From: a virus
DNA length: 64,000 nucleotides
Direction: 5' to 3' (one strand)
Virus record (IMG/VR): IMGVR_UViG_3300009129_000005
Coordinates: 1-64,000 of that record
The position numbers were made by a program, and so were the translations under genes. Positions 17,845 through 25,752 of this stretch are shown here, in pieces (the stretch's first letter is position 1; every line of letters begins with the position of its first letter). The notes below the pieces were generated by a model that worked only from the letters and a program-made list of their open reading frames with translations, had not been told where the DNA came from and ran no database searches.

Positions 17845-18854
17845 TTGCAATACTTTCTCATTAATAATTCGATCTTTGTTGGATTTCGTTCAGCACTATT
17901 TATAATACTCTTTATTGTATACAATCTTCCGTATTTTGTCAAGGCATCTGATGCATCTTTTGCATCTTTCCATTCTGGAAAAGAAACATTCCATCCATGC
18001 TTTATTGCCGCCTTGCACATTAACTTACCTGCTTCATCTGCGTCAGGTAATACAATAATACGTTTATTTAAACTATGCAATATGTCTGCTTGATCATCAT
18101 TTATATTGTTACTGCCTATTGCACAACCATCTGTTACTATTGCATCAAGTTGTCCTTCAGACACAATAACAACTTCTTTGTTATGTGTTTGTCTATCTAA
18201 GCCATACACAAAATCACTTTTAGGTTGCTGATTATAGTATTTAGGCATTTTTTCAGGAATGTTATCTCCTGCCCATCGTGCTGTATAACCAACTACTTTA
18301 CTTTTATATGTAAAGGGTAATATAAATCTTTTATTAACTCTACCTTGTTGTTTACTTGGACTCCACATAAACCTATCATCAGTAATATCAAACCCACGAT
18401 CAGTTAAATATGTTGCCGCCGCTGTCCAATCTGCATCTGGGTTAGTAAATTCCATAAACGGTTTAGCATCTTTTGGTAATTCTTTTTCATCCCAATCAAT
18501 AACTAAATTTTTACGCCTTTTAGTTTTTATTAATAACGTTGCTACATCTTGTTCACGTAATAATTCAAGTTGTATACGTTGTATATCAGCTTCATCTGCA
18601 CCCAATGCTGTTAGTAATTGCTTTAATCTTAATGATATTCTACTTTGTGGACTCCAACCTGTTTTAAAATTACAATTAAAACAATTATACTGAAATTTTT
18701 CTTCATCAAAATGAAAACCACCTCTACCTTTTGTGTCCGGTCTACTTTGACCATTTCTTACACACATTGGACAGTTACCACTAATCCAACCACTAGGATT
18801 AGATCGCCAGTTAGTAGGAACCAGGGCTCTGACGTAATTATTCATTAAAGTCAT
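17841..18854 (-). CDS. 61: DNA primase (T4 gp61)
   Basis: A 337-aa primase. Residues about 26-62 form a zinc-binding domain (CPMCVRNG then YNCFNCNF, two CxxC pairs). A TOPRIM domain follows, with VVIVSEGQLDAI (catalytic Glu) near residue 210 and IIVLPDADEAG near residue 246. It precedes and overlaps the helicase gene. The promoter -10 is 6 nt before ATG 18854 and there is no Shine-Dalgarno, so translation may be leaderless; an alternative ATG at 18845 is in frame. Confidence 0.93.
   Translation of the reverse strand: MTLMNNYVRALVPTNWRSNPSGWISGNCPMCVRNGQSRPDTKGRGGFHFDEEKFQYNCFNCNFKTGWSPQSRISLRLKQLLTALGADEADIQRIQLELLREQDVATLLIKTKRRKNLVIDWDEKELPKDAKPFMEFTNPDADWTAAATYLTDRGFDITDDRFMWSPSKQQGRVNKRFILPFTYKSKVVGYTARWAGDNIPEKMPKYYNQQPKSDFVYGLDRQTHNKEVVIVSEGQLDAIVTDGCAIGSNNINDDQADILHSLNKRIIVLPDADEAGKLMCKAAIKHGWNVSFPEWKDAKDASDALTKYGRLYTIKSIINSAERNPTKIELLMRKYCK
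17914..17942 (-). promoter_or_regulatory. Internal early promoter for gp41
   Basis: Inside the primase coding region: TTGACA (17942-17937), 17-bp spacer, TACAAT (17919-17914) on the minus strand. The predicted start is about 60 nt before the helicase ATG. The same spacing as intergenic early promoters makes chance less likely. Confidence 0.6.
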
Positions 18855-18860
18855 GTGTAT

Positions 18861-18889
18861 ATATTACACTCTAACTATGATTTTGTCAA
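18861..18889 (-). promoter_or_regulatory. Early promoter of primase, predicted leaderless start
   Basis: TTGACA (18889-18884), 17-bp spacer, TAATAT (18866-18861) on the minus strand. It ends 6 nt before ATG 18854. The -35 lies within the end of the upstream late gene. Confidence 0.75.
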
Positions 18890-19697
18890 GTGTTCCTGCG
18901 GCTTGTGTATGTTTTGTTCTGATGTGATGAACGTTTGTTCTAAATGTCCAAGGATCAATGCCTGTGTGAGCTGTATATGGATAAAATGGTTGTGTATATG
19001 AACCTAATGTAATAATAAACCAGTCAGATTCTACTGGATTCTCACTTAAAGCACCTTCTACCCAAAAGTTACCCGTATACCCTGTTCCATATACTGCTAA
19101 TGTAACAAGCCCATTTGGTTTATTATAATAGCCTGTTGCTTTTAAGGCACTGCTATAATAGTATGTGTCTGATCCAACTACTTGTGTAGTAAACGTATCA
19201 TTTATTTGTGTGGTAAGTGGCAATGCATCGCCTTCTTCAGAACATTCAACTGTAAAGTTAGGACGCATATTTAAATCACAAAACAACGGTAATACTAATC
19301 CTGTATCACTTGTATAACTGAATACAAGATCATATAGTCCTTGTGAAAATAATGCACTTTCGCCTACTGTTAATACAACTCTAATACTACCAGTATCATA
19401 ATCAGTTATGATTGCTTTTTTACTTACTACTGTTGACCTATCTAATCTACTAATAAAAGATGCATTAACTGTAACACCTTGTAACATTATTGGTTTTCTA
19501 TCTTGATTTTTTACAAAAAAGAAAAACTGAGAATCAAACCCACGAAATAATTTTAAAAATCTGTAATTAAGTGGACTATTTACTGATGTGCCTCTAGCAC
19601 TGGCGTATTTTCCTAGTCCAGGTGCTGACCCGTGGTCTTCTAATGTGTATAAATCACCTACTTGGTTGATATTATATGTTGATCCGTAATTTGACAT
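18864..19697 (-). CDS. Virion structural protein, unknown
   Basis: A 277-aa beta-rich protein with an aromatic-rich start and middle (YNINQVGDLYTLEDHGSAPG, RGFDSQFFFFVKN). The layout (N-terminal short motif, then Ig-like strand pattern) suits a neck, tail or baseplate structural protein. It has its own late box and is flanked by replication genes, so it is a late gene embedded in an early region. I do not recognise a T4 equivalent. Confidence 0.65.
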   Translation of the reverse strand: MSNYGSTYNINQVGDLYTLEDHGSAPGLGKYASARGTSVNSPLNYRFLKLFRGFDSQFFFFVKNQDRKPIMLQGVTVNASFISRLDRSTVVSKKAIITDYDTGSIRVVLTVGESALFSQGLYDLVFSYTSDTGLVLPLFCDLNMRPNFTVECSEEGDALPLTTQINDTFTTQVVGSDTYYYSSALKATGYYNKPNGLVTLAVYGTGYTGNFWVEGALSENPVESDWFIITLGSYTQPFYPYTAHTGIDPWTFRTNVHHIRTKHTQAAGTLDKIIVRV

Positions 19698-19715
19698 GCG
19701 TTACACTCCTGTAAA

Positions 19716-19724
19716 GTATTTATC
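19716..19724 (-). promoter_or_regulatory. Late promoter box
   Basis: Minus strand GATAAATAC, 19 bp before the ATG at 19697. Confidence 0.7.
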
Positions 19725-19760
19725 AAAATTTCCCAAAAATTATTTGGCTAAATAGAAGTA

Positions 19761-20132
19761 ATGCAGACGAAACATCAGAAACTACTAGACGAATATCCAT
19801 TTTTAACCGTTATTGAATATGCAGGCAAAGAGTATCTTGGCGTAGTCCAGAATATAGATAGTCACGTAGCCAGTGTATATATCTACGAGCGTCTTAGACA
19901 TAAAGAAGAACGAATTAGATTTTTACAATTAGGTGAAGAATGGTGGTGGGAAACAAATAGAAAATTACCTATTAATATTGCATTAATTAATAGATGGGAC
20001 TTTGCTTATTGTGTTATGAGTTTTAATGTAAAACAAATGGAAATAGTAGCAGGACCAGAAGTTAGATTAAGTAACAGCATCACTAAACGTATCAAACGTA
20101 GAAGTATTAACCTTGTAAAGAAAAACCCTTAG
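19761..20132 (+). CDS. Plus-strand conserved phage protein, unknown
   Basis: A 123-aa protein, isolated on the plus strand between minus-strand genes. It is aromatic and basic with a beta-rich start (FLTVIEYAGKEYLGVVQNID) and a RWDFAYCVMSFN segment; the C-terminus is Lys/Arg-rich. No family is recognised. Its last 26 nt overlap antisense with the 3' end of the DnaE-like gene. A late-like GCTAAATAG lies 5 nt before ATG and no Shine-Dalgarno is seen. Confidence 0.65.
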   Translation: MQTKHQKLLDEYPFLTVIEYAGKEYLGVVQNIDSHVASVYIYERLRHKEERIRFLQLGEEWWWETNRKLPINIALINRWDFAYCVMSFNVKQMEIVAGPEVRLSNSITKRIKRRSINLVKKNP

Positions 20133-20691
20133 CCAACATATTTAACTGCAACACTATAGCCATTGCATAAGCATGGGCGTGTGCTTTCTTAAAGAAATAT
20201 TCGTCCTTAACAGGCTTTACCCAAACATCATTATTAATTGTATCCCAATCCTTACCTATTAAATGTCTTTTAGCAGGTCTAATGATTGCTAAAACCGCGG
20301 CTAATTGTGCTACACTTTTTGGTTTCATTTTACTAACAATATTAAAATGTTTATGTATATGAAAACATTGTTCAACTACTTCTTTATGCTCTAACAATTC
20401 CCACATAGGTTCTTTATTTAATAATTCAACTAACTGTTTTTTAGATTTAATATGTTTATATAAACTAACATTAAGAACATCTATCTTAAAGTAACCCATG
20501 CTTTCTGCTTCTTTATGATCTATTGTACTAAGTCCTGTGAATGGATTACTTGGAATGTCATGAAAGTAAACACCAGTATTATGTTTTACTTGTTTGTTTT
20601 CTCTAGCAATCATTGCTGGTGTACCTTTAATTATTTTTAATAACTTATCTCTATCTGCTATATCAATATCAATATCTGTGTTTACTATCAT
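20107..20691 (-). CDS. Stand-alone DnaE (DNA polymerase III alpha) fragment
   Basis: A 194-aa protein that aligns by eye with a stretch of bacterial DnaE: GYFKIDVLNVSLYKHI matches the G-x-x-K-x-D-x-L-G-L region, KPKSVAQLAAVLAIIRPA matches the segment ending A-L-x-R-P-G, and FFKKAHAHAYAMAI matches the F-N-K-S-H-A-x-A-Y-A helix. The polymerase catalytic aspartates upstream of this part and the tau- and clamp-binding C-terminus are not present. It sits in the replication gene block next to gp62. It cannot be a polymerase alone; a DNA- or nucleotide-binding accessory or decoy role is possible. Confidence 0.75.
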   Translation of the reverse strand: MIVNTDIDIDIADRDKLLKIIKGTPAMIARENKQVKHNTGVYFHDIPSNPFTGLSTIDHKEAESMGYFKIDVLNVSLYKHIKSKKQLVELLNKEPMWELLEHKEVVEQCFHIHKHFNIVSKMKPKSVAQLAAVLAIIRPAKRHLIGKDWDTINNDVWVKPVKDEYFFKKAHAHAYAMAIVLQLNMLAKGFSLQG

Positions 20692-20770
20692 CTTGGATCC
20701 TCATCATTCATTTTGTGAAGCAAATATAATGGTATAATGTAACAACATAATACAAGAAGTATGGATTCTA

Positions 20771-21442
20771 TCATATTCCTGCCTGCTCCAATATTCTTTC
20801 TACCCACTTACTATCCTGTGGATTTACAGTCATTGTACGTTGCCAATAACCTGTTTCCAAATAATCAGTTATCATTTTTAACTGTTCATCATTTAGGCTA
20901 TCAATTAACCTTTGTGCTTCTTTACTATTAAATAAAACCCATGGTGATATTTTTCCACTACATATATGAAACACTGCTAAATTGGCTGGTACATCATTAA
21001 AATACTGACTGTAGTGTGTATTATTTTCTTCTGCCCATTCTTGTAAAAATATAATTGTACGTTCTACACCTCTATCAACTGATTCTGTTTTTAAACGATC
21101 TTTCATCCAACTTGCAAACATACTATCCTTACTCCAATTATCAAGTTTTATTTGATTCCTTATAAGCCATGTTGCATAACCCGGTACATCGTCAATACCA
21201 ATATCACGACAATAATAGCCAAATTTACAAAAACTAATGTAATATTGACTCTTCGCAAATTCTTCATACGTTTTGTCATTTTTTGTATTTGTTCCTATCT
21301 TATAAAATAACTGATATGCTCTAAAACCAAGTTGTACATGTCTTTGATCTTTTTGCATAAACCTGCGTTTCTGCTCACACATATGAACTGATAATGTGCT
21401 TTCTTTTTTAAAAATTTTTGAGCAATAATCACACTTATACAT
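20771..21442 (-). CDS. Zinc-finger protein in replication operon, unknown
   Basis: A 223-aa protein starting with a C2HC zinc finger (Cys4, Cys7, His20, Cys22 in CDYCSKIFKKESTLSVHMC). The rest is helical with many aromatics (YYISFCKFGYYCRDIGIDD) and no other recognised motif. It begins 1 nt after the gp62 stop. Operon position with the clamp loader and UvsW suggests a replication or repair accessory; the family is common enough in T4-like marine phages to look real, but I cannot name it. Confidence 0.7.
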   Translation of the reverse strand: MYKCDYCSKIFKKESTLSVHMCEQKRRFMQKDQRHVQLGFRAYQLFYKIGTNTKNDKTYEEFAKSQYYISFCKFGYYCRDIGIDDVPGYATWLIRNQIKLDNWSKDSMFASWMKDRLKTESVDRGVERTIIFLQEWAEENNTHYSQYFNDVPANLAVFHICSGKISPWVLFNSKEAQRLIDSLNDEQLKMITDYLETGYWQRTMTVNPQDSKWVERILEQAGI

Positions 21443-21443
21443 C

Positions 21444-21902
21444 TTATTTCTTCAACAATTCTTTAATTTGTTTTTTATTCATTCCATGTTCCTCAAATAA
21501 TTCAACAAAGTCATCTTTTGTTTTAGTACTAATGAATATTTCAACTTCATCATCATTTAAATGACTGTAATTCTCTATAACCCACTTCTGTACTTTACTT
21601 TGTTTCATTGCTTTGCCTGGTGCTATCCAAGGATGAAACGTAGTTTTACCTAAACCAACTAACTGCATTAATTGATATTGCAATTGTGGATGTTGACGTA
21701 ATTTGTTAAAATGTACATTAACTACCTCATTTGTCCATTCTAAATAATGTTCTGCAAACATTTTACTACCTGCACTACTAGTATAACGCATAAGCAACCA
21801 AATTCCAAGTTTTTTCTTTTCTTCTTCGGTAAGACTATCATACCAACCTCTATCTTTGGTATCAATAGATCTCATCTCTTCTTTAATGTTTAGTTTGCTC
21901 AT
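21444..21902 (-). CDS. 62: Sliding clamp loader small subunit (T4 gp62)
   Basis: A 152-aa protein. GWYDSLTEEEKKKLGIWLLM, then RYTSS, HYLEWTNEVVN and KTTFHPWIAPG match the marine T4-like gp62 family that, with gp44, loads the gp45 clamp. I chose ATG 21902, which overlaps the upstream stop as ATGA, over an ORF extension to 21950. The partner gp44 is not in the window. Confidence 0.8.
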   Translation of the reverse strand: MSKLNIKEEMRSIDTKDRGWYDSLTEEEKKKLGIWLLMRYTSSAGSKMFAEHYLEWTNEVVNVHFNKLRQHPQLQYQLMQLVGLGKTTFHPWIAPGKAMKQSKVQKWVIENYSHLNDDEVEIFISTKTKDDFVELFEEHGMNKKQIKELLKK

Positions 21903-22117
21903 AATATAATTACTTCTCCTTCGGTCTCGATCCAAACCTTTGCTCCACATGGTAGTGGCTTGTCTGGTCTATATACAACTTTAGAAGGACCTTTAAGAAT
22001 GACTTCATGCCCATACGTGTTTTCTTTGTACGTCTTGCAAGTAAGTACAGGTTCTCTTTCACCCGTTTTAGCATTCCTTTTAATAATATGTTGATTGACA
22101 TGTATCTTAGTTTTCAT
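21899..22117 (-). CDS. Small conserved phage protein, unknown
   Basis: A 72-aa basic protein (KTKIHVNQHIIKRN, HEVILKGPSKVVY) that is beta-rich. Start ATG 22117 overlaps the upstream stop (TAATG) and its own stop overlaps gp62, so it is a coupled member of the uvsW-gp62 operon. Function unknown. Confidence 0.7.
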   Translation of the reverse strand: MKTKIHVNQHIIKRNAKTGEREPVLTCKTYKENTYGHEVILKGPSKVVYRPDKPLPCGAKVWIETEGEVIIL

Positions 22118-22617
22118 TACCAAAGTTCACTAATATCTAATACCTCTGGCAATTTATTAGCCTCTTTTACAAATAATACACAAGGAGGATTTTCTCCACC
22201 ATGTAATGGAACGTTTAATAAATGCCCAAATTTTAATTTAGGTGCATACCATTTTACATCTGTGTATATGTTAGTAATATTAACATCTAAATACTTAGGC
22301 GTAAACCCTGTCATTGGATTAAATGCAAATACACTAAACCCTCTATCATTTAAACTCATTAAACTTACTACTTCTGGATCACCTACGTCTGGATCACAAA
22401 TAACTACACTCCAATCCAACGGCATAGTAATTGAATGTTTTCCTATTTGTAATACTGCCGCAGGTGCATAAAAACTTTCTAAAAATACCAATGGAATAAA
22501 GTAATAATCAATGTGTCCTGGATTGCTGTAATCTAAAATACTATATCGCAAGTCTTCTACTGTATCAGGTATATCATCAAGCTCATACGTCTTATTTTCA
22601 ACGGTTAATATCTTCAT
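22117..22617 (-). CDS. Conserved phage protein in uvsW operon, unknown
   Basis: A 166-aa protein with a beta-rich N-terminus (MKILTVENKTYELDDI) and a Pro/aromatic-rich middle (ITMPLDWSVVICDPDVGDPE). It lies 9 nt after uvsW, keeping the order uvsW, this gene, a 72-aa gene and gp62. There is no catalytic motif that I recognise. Confidence 0.65.
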   Translation of the reverse strand: MKILTVENKTYELDDIPDTVEDLRYSILDYSNPGHIDYYFIPLVFLESFYAPAAVLQIGKHSITMPLDWSVVICDPDVGDPEVVSLMSLNDRGFSVFAFNPMTGFTPKYLDVNITNIYTDVKWYAPKLKFGHLLNVPLHGGENPPCVLFVKEANKLPEVLDISELW

Positions 22618-22626
22618 GTCTTTTCC

Positions 22627-24078
22627 TTATTGCCAATCTACTTTGTCAATAGTAAATGGATAATTCGCTTCTTTGTAAAATTTCTTACGTTGTGTAAGAT
22701 GTCTTTTACTAAATTTTGCTGAACTAGTAATATCCCATATTTGAACATTATCTTTATCTTCAGCTCTTCTTATTCCACGACCAATGCTTTGAATAACTCT
22801 AACAAAACTTTTGCCAGGCTCAATGAGCACTAAATTAAAAATACGTGGAATGTTAATACCTACTGCCGCAACTCCATATGTTGCTACAACAATTTGATTA
22901 GTTCCTTCGTTAATATCATCATAATGATCTCTACGATCAGTTGTTTTCATTGACCCACTAACAAAGTTAGCATGTGGTAGATTAGTACAAATTAATCCAC
23001 CTGCTTTAATTCTATCTACTAAGACAAGTGTATTACCTGATTGAGATATTTTATCAATTAATCCACTTATATGCTTCATACGTTCTTTATTAGTAGTAAG
23101 ATACGTTAACTCACTTTGATAATTATTGTATTCAGCAAATTCTTTTAACTGAATTACATTAACATGACATTGACTAAGTACATCTATTTCTTGTAATTTA
23201 CTTGCACTAAGTTTATTAGTTACTTCACCTAGACATGCCTGTAAACTAACTTTTTCATGATCTGCTTTTGGAATTGTTCCTGTAAGTCCCCAACGAATTG
23301 GTACATTTGCAAATTCCTTTGTTAATAAGTCTTTGAGTACATCTGCTTTAGCCTGATGTACTTCATCTACTATAACACAAACTACGTCATCTGTAAAGTC
23401 CTGTAAACTAAGATCACTAAGTCCATCTCGGAATCTTTTTCTAATACTGTTTAAACTCTGCCACGTGCAGATAGTATGGGTCCGTCCTATATCTTTCTTG
23501 TCGCCAAAGTAAACGCCGACATCTAGTCCTAAATTCGCGTAATCGTCAGAAGTTTGCCGAACCAAGTCTTTATTTGGTACAATAACAATTGACCTTCCAT
23601 ACTTTTCTGCACGTTCAGAGAGTGCGGCCGTAATAAGTGTTTTACCTGCTCCTGTAGCAATTTCTTGCAAACAATGAGGTGTATTTAAAAATTTGTTAAT
23701 ACATTCAATTTGATAATCACGTAATGTAATCTTTTCACCAGCTAATTGGTGTTTTTTCGGCCATACTTTATGTTGAAATGTTGTTTCATCTACATGAGCA
23801 AACCGAAAATCATATACATTTCTAAGGTCATTAACATCTATTTCATAACCTTGATTCATTATAATGGGTAATACTCGATCAAGTAGATTAGTGTAAGTTA
23901 TCCCGCCAACTGTAAAATAGCTCGTACACCCATCCCATCTACCTAATTTATATGCTGGTACATGAAATGCATACGGAAGAAAGAACTTTAATTCTTTCTC
24001 ACATTTTCTACGGGTGGTGATATCTAAACCTTCTACTTTACAATTTACTTCATCTCTTAAAGTAATTTTACATTTCAT
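22627..24078 (-). CDS. uvsW: RNA-DNA/DNA helicase UvsW
   Basis: A 483-aa superfamily 2 helicase. The N-terminal ~110 residues match the UvsW DNA-binding domain. Motor motifs are ATGAGKT at 141-147, VIVDEVHQAKA (DEVH box), GLTGTIPKAD (motif III) and the C-terminal QSIGRGIRR (motif VI). UvsW unwinds R-loops and branched DNA and switches T4 from origin- to recombination-dependent replication. It has its own early promoter and a clear Shine-Dalgarno (AAGGAT). Confidence 0.93.
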   Translation of the reverse strand: MKCKITLRDEVNCKVEGLDITTRRKCEKELKFFLPYAFHVPAYKLGRWDGCTSYFTVGGITYTNLLDRVLPIIMNQGYEIDVNDLRNVYDFRFAHVDETTFQHKVWPKKHQLAGEKITLRDYQIECINKFLNTPHCLQEIATGAGKTLITAALSERAEKYGRSIVIVPNKDLVRQTSDDYANLGLDVGVYFGDKKDIGRTHTICTWQSLNSIRKRFRDGLSDLSLQDFTDDVVCVIVDEVHQAKADVLKDLLTKEFANVPIRWGLTGTIPKADHEKVSLQACLGEVTNKLSASKLQEIDVLSQCHVNVIQLKEFAEYNNYQSELTYLTTNKERMKHISGLIDKISQSGNTLVLVDRIKAGGLICTNLPHANFVSGSMKTTDRRDHYDDINEGTNQIVVATYGVAAVGINIPRIFNLVLIEPGKSFVRVIQSIGRGIRRAEDKDNVQIWDITSSAKFSKRHLTQRKKFYKEANYPFTIDKVDWQ

Positions 24079-24104
24079 AAAAGTTTATATCCTTTAGTAG
24101 TTAT

Positions 24105-24133
24105 ATAATACACTATAGTATAAGAAAAGTCAA
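24105..24133 (-). promoter_or_regulatory. Early promoter of uvsW
   Basis: TTGACT (24133-24128), 17-bp spacer, TATTAT (24110-24105) on the minus strand, leaving a ~20-nt leader with a ribosome-binding site. Confidence 0.7.
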
Positions 24134-24156
24134 TAGCTATCACAAATATTTAGCCA

Positions 24157-24182
24157 TAAAAAAAGCCCTTTCGGGCTTTTTT
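24157..24182. terminator. Bidirectional intrinsic terminator
   Basis: Perfect 8-bp stem AAAAGCCC/GGGCTTTT with loop TTTC and A/T tracts on both sides. It ends the AAA-ATPase transcript before the uvsW promoter. Confidence 0.9.
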
Positions 24183-24199
24183 CTAAAATTTATTTTTTG

Positions 24200-25066
24200 T
24201 TATGCTCTTCGCATACAAGTAACTTCAGCAGTTCGTTTCCACTTACTACCACCAAAACTCTTTTTTAAGTCTGCAAGTTTAGTTACCATACGTAAACTAA
24301 TTTCTCTCATCTTATCTTTATTATCAAACATAAAACCTAAAATATCAGCTTCTTCTTCAGAAGTAAATTGATATTCATTAAGCATACCATCTGCAACAAT
24401 CTGCTTACATCTTAAAATCTTTTCACGTGTAGTATCTAATGTTAGATCTAAATAATGACATCTTGACATGATTGCCGCTAAGTGATCTTTAATTTTACCA
24501 CGTACATTGTCAAATTTAAGATTGGTAATAAAAATAACTGAACCATTAAATTCAAATTGATCTGGAATTCCTTCCCTACGTAATAATGAACTATCTGTAT
24601 TCCAACATAATTTTCTTTTCTTACATGAATCAAGTGCCGCTTTAAGTAAGTTAAGCGATGTTTCATCATATAATACTGTATCACAGTCATCTAATACTAG
24701 TACACTATTTGAATCTGAATTATTAAAAAGTACCTTGTACAAACCAATTGCACTAGAAGCACCTTTAACAGTTTCAAATCTTGTTTTCTTACTAGCAAGA
24801 ACGTCAAACAAACTATTTTTTTCTAATACTTGTTCAACACCAAATGATTTACCAACTCCTGGAGGGCCTGTTACAACCATTCCACGAACAACACCATCAA
24901 TTGAGGCTTGGGTCATTTCATCTAAAATCATAAAACGCTCTCTCATTCTTTCTATGATCTGAGCGTCTGTTTCGTTTGGATTATCCTTCACATTATTGGG
25001 AAGAACTTCTACAATTGTCTCGCCTTTACGATTTTTACGAGCTCTTTTTAATTCCATACGTGCCAT
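24200..25066 (-). CDS. AAA-family ATPase
   Basis: A 288-aa P-loop ATPase. Walker A GPPGVGKS is at 67-74, Walker B VLVLDDCD near 122-128, and a sensor-1-like FITNL near 178. A Lys/Arg-rich N-terminus precedes the ATPase core. It could be a remodelling or loading ATPase acting on phage or host replication; it is not gp44-like enough to call a clamp loader. It is the single gene of a transcription unit with one of the two identical palindrome-bearing early promoters and a strong terminator. Confidence 0.8.
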   Translation of the reverse strand: MARMELKRARKNRKGETIVEVLPNNVKDNPNETDAQIIERMRERFMILDEMTQASIDGVVRGMVVTGPPGVGKSFGVEQVLEKNSLFDVLASKKTRFETVKGASSAIGLYKVLFNNSDSNSVLVLDDCDTVLYDETSLNLLKAALDSCKKRKLCWNTDSSLLRREGIPDQFEFNGSVIFITNLKFDNVRGKIKDHLAAIMSRCHYLDLTLDTTREKILRCKQIVADGMLNEYQFTSEEEADILGFMFDNKDKMREISLRMVTKLADLKKSFGGSKWKRTAEVTCMRRA

Positions 25067-25080
25067 TTATTGACTCCTTC

Positions 25081-25128
25081 TTTTATTAACTATACTTATA
25101 GTATACAGTAAGACGTCTTACTTGTCAA
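25081..25128 (-). promoter_or_regulatory. Early promoter with palindromic operator, copy A
   Basis: TTGACA (25128-25123), 17-bp spacer, TATACT (25105-25100) on the minus strand. The spacer contains the perfect 16-bp palindrome AGTAAGACGTCTTACT (25107-25122). The whole 48-bp block is identical to 48247-48294. A second dyad TATAC-TTATA-GTATA overlaps the -10. The layout suggests a dimeric repressor or activator site between -35 and -10. Confidence 0.85.
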
Positions 25129-25190
25129 CCTATTATACCGTCTTTTTTCACTTTTTTTGCTGGTGTAAGTCATTGATATTATTAAGTTTT

Positions 25191-25346
25191 TCATTCATCT
25201 GGCGAATTATATGAAATAACATACCATTTGATACCTAATTCTTCACAAATTTTAAGTATTTCTGGCAATTCTTCGCTCTGAAAATCATGTGTGATGTAGT
25301 TATTATATGCTTTGTAACAAATTATTCTCATTATTCCATTATTCAT
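25191..25346 (-). CDS. Small protein, unknown
   Basis: A 51-aa candidate (IMRIICYKAYNNYITHDF, then ELPEILKICEELGIKWYVIS) with a compact alpha/beta pattern that looks like real protein. The upstream in-frame ATG at 25376 would place translation across a GGGCCC hairpin, so ATG 25346 is preferred; ATG 25331 is another option. No good ribosome-binding site. Moderately sure that it is expressed. Confidence 0.5.
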   Translation of the reverse strand: MNNGIMRIICYKAYNNYITHDFQSEELPEILKICEELGIKWYVISYNSPDE

Positions 25347-25350
25347 AGAA

Positions 25351-25376
25351 TTGGGCCCAATATAAAATGGGCCCAA
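25351..25376 (-). terminator. GC-rich hairpin, probable terminator or attenuator
   Basis: A 9-bp stem TTGGGCCCA/TGGGCCCAA with an 8-nt loop, just after the stop of the 86-aa gene. The T tract on the minus strand is short (TTCT), so it may be an attenuator or RNA-end stabiliser rather than a strong terminator. Confidence 0.6.
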
Positions 25377-25397
25377 TAATGTGCTTTTAACAAGCGA

Positions 25398-25658
25398 TTA
25401 GTAAGTTACTCTTTTTTTAGCAATTGCATACTCGTTAGCATTTCTACCAACACAGCCATCTTCAACTGCTACTGCTTTTACATTAAAACCTTCTTCTCTT
25501 AATTCAGAAAGTCTTGCACCCGGAGATGCAATGTCTAATTTATCTCTTAAATCATCCATTGTAAAAGTTTTGCCGTTTCCCCAAAATTTAGCGAGGATTC
25601 TTTGATTTTGAGTACCTTCTTTAAAAAATCTAGTACCCACTTTGTTTTTCTTTGGCAT
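25398..25658 (-). CDS. Small basic winged-helix-like protein
   Basis: An 86-aa protein. NQRILAKFWGNGKTFTMDDL, then ASPGARLSELREEGFNVKAV has the H-T-H-wing pattern of a winged helix, in which the second helix (ASPGARLSELRE) would be the recognition helix. Start ATG 25658 has a strong GGAG ribosome-binding site; an upstream ATG at 25688 lacks one. It has its own early promoter. It is a candidate regulator, possibly of the palindromic promoters nearby; this is inference. Confidence 0.65.
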   Translation of the reverse strand: MPKKNKVGTRFFKEGTQNQRILAKFWGNGKTFTMDDLRDKLDIASPGARLSELREEGFNVKAVAVEDGCVGRNANEYAIAKKRVTY

Positions 25659-25709
25659 TTTAACTCCTTTATTATTAATTAATAACAATTAATGTTATTC
25701 TTAAGTTAT

Positions 25710-25738
25710 AATATATACTATGAATTAAATATTGTCAA
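25710..25738 (-). promoter_or_regulatory. Early promoter of the winged-helix gene
   Basis: TTGACA (25738-25733), 17-bp spacer, TATATT (25715-25710) on the minus strand, giving a ~45-nt leader with a good ribosome-binding site. This one lacks the AGTAAGACGTCTTACT palindrome. Confidence 0.7.
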
Positions 25739-25752
25739 CCTTTAAAAAACCC

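Noticed and set aside
17896-17904. TATAAATAG within the primase gene
   Set aside because: Located in coding sequence and in the leader of an early promoter for gp41; no late gene follows.
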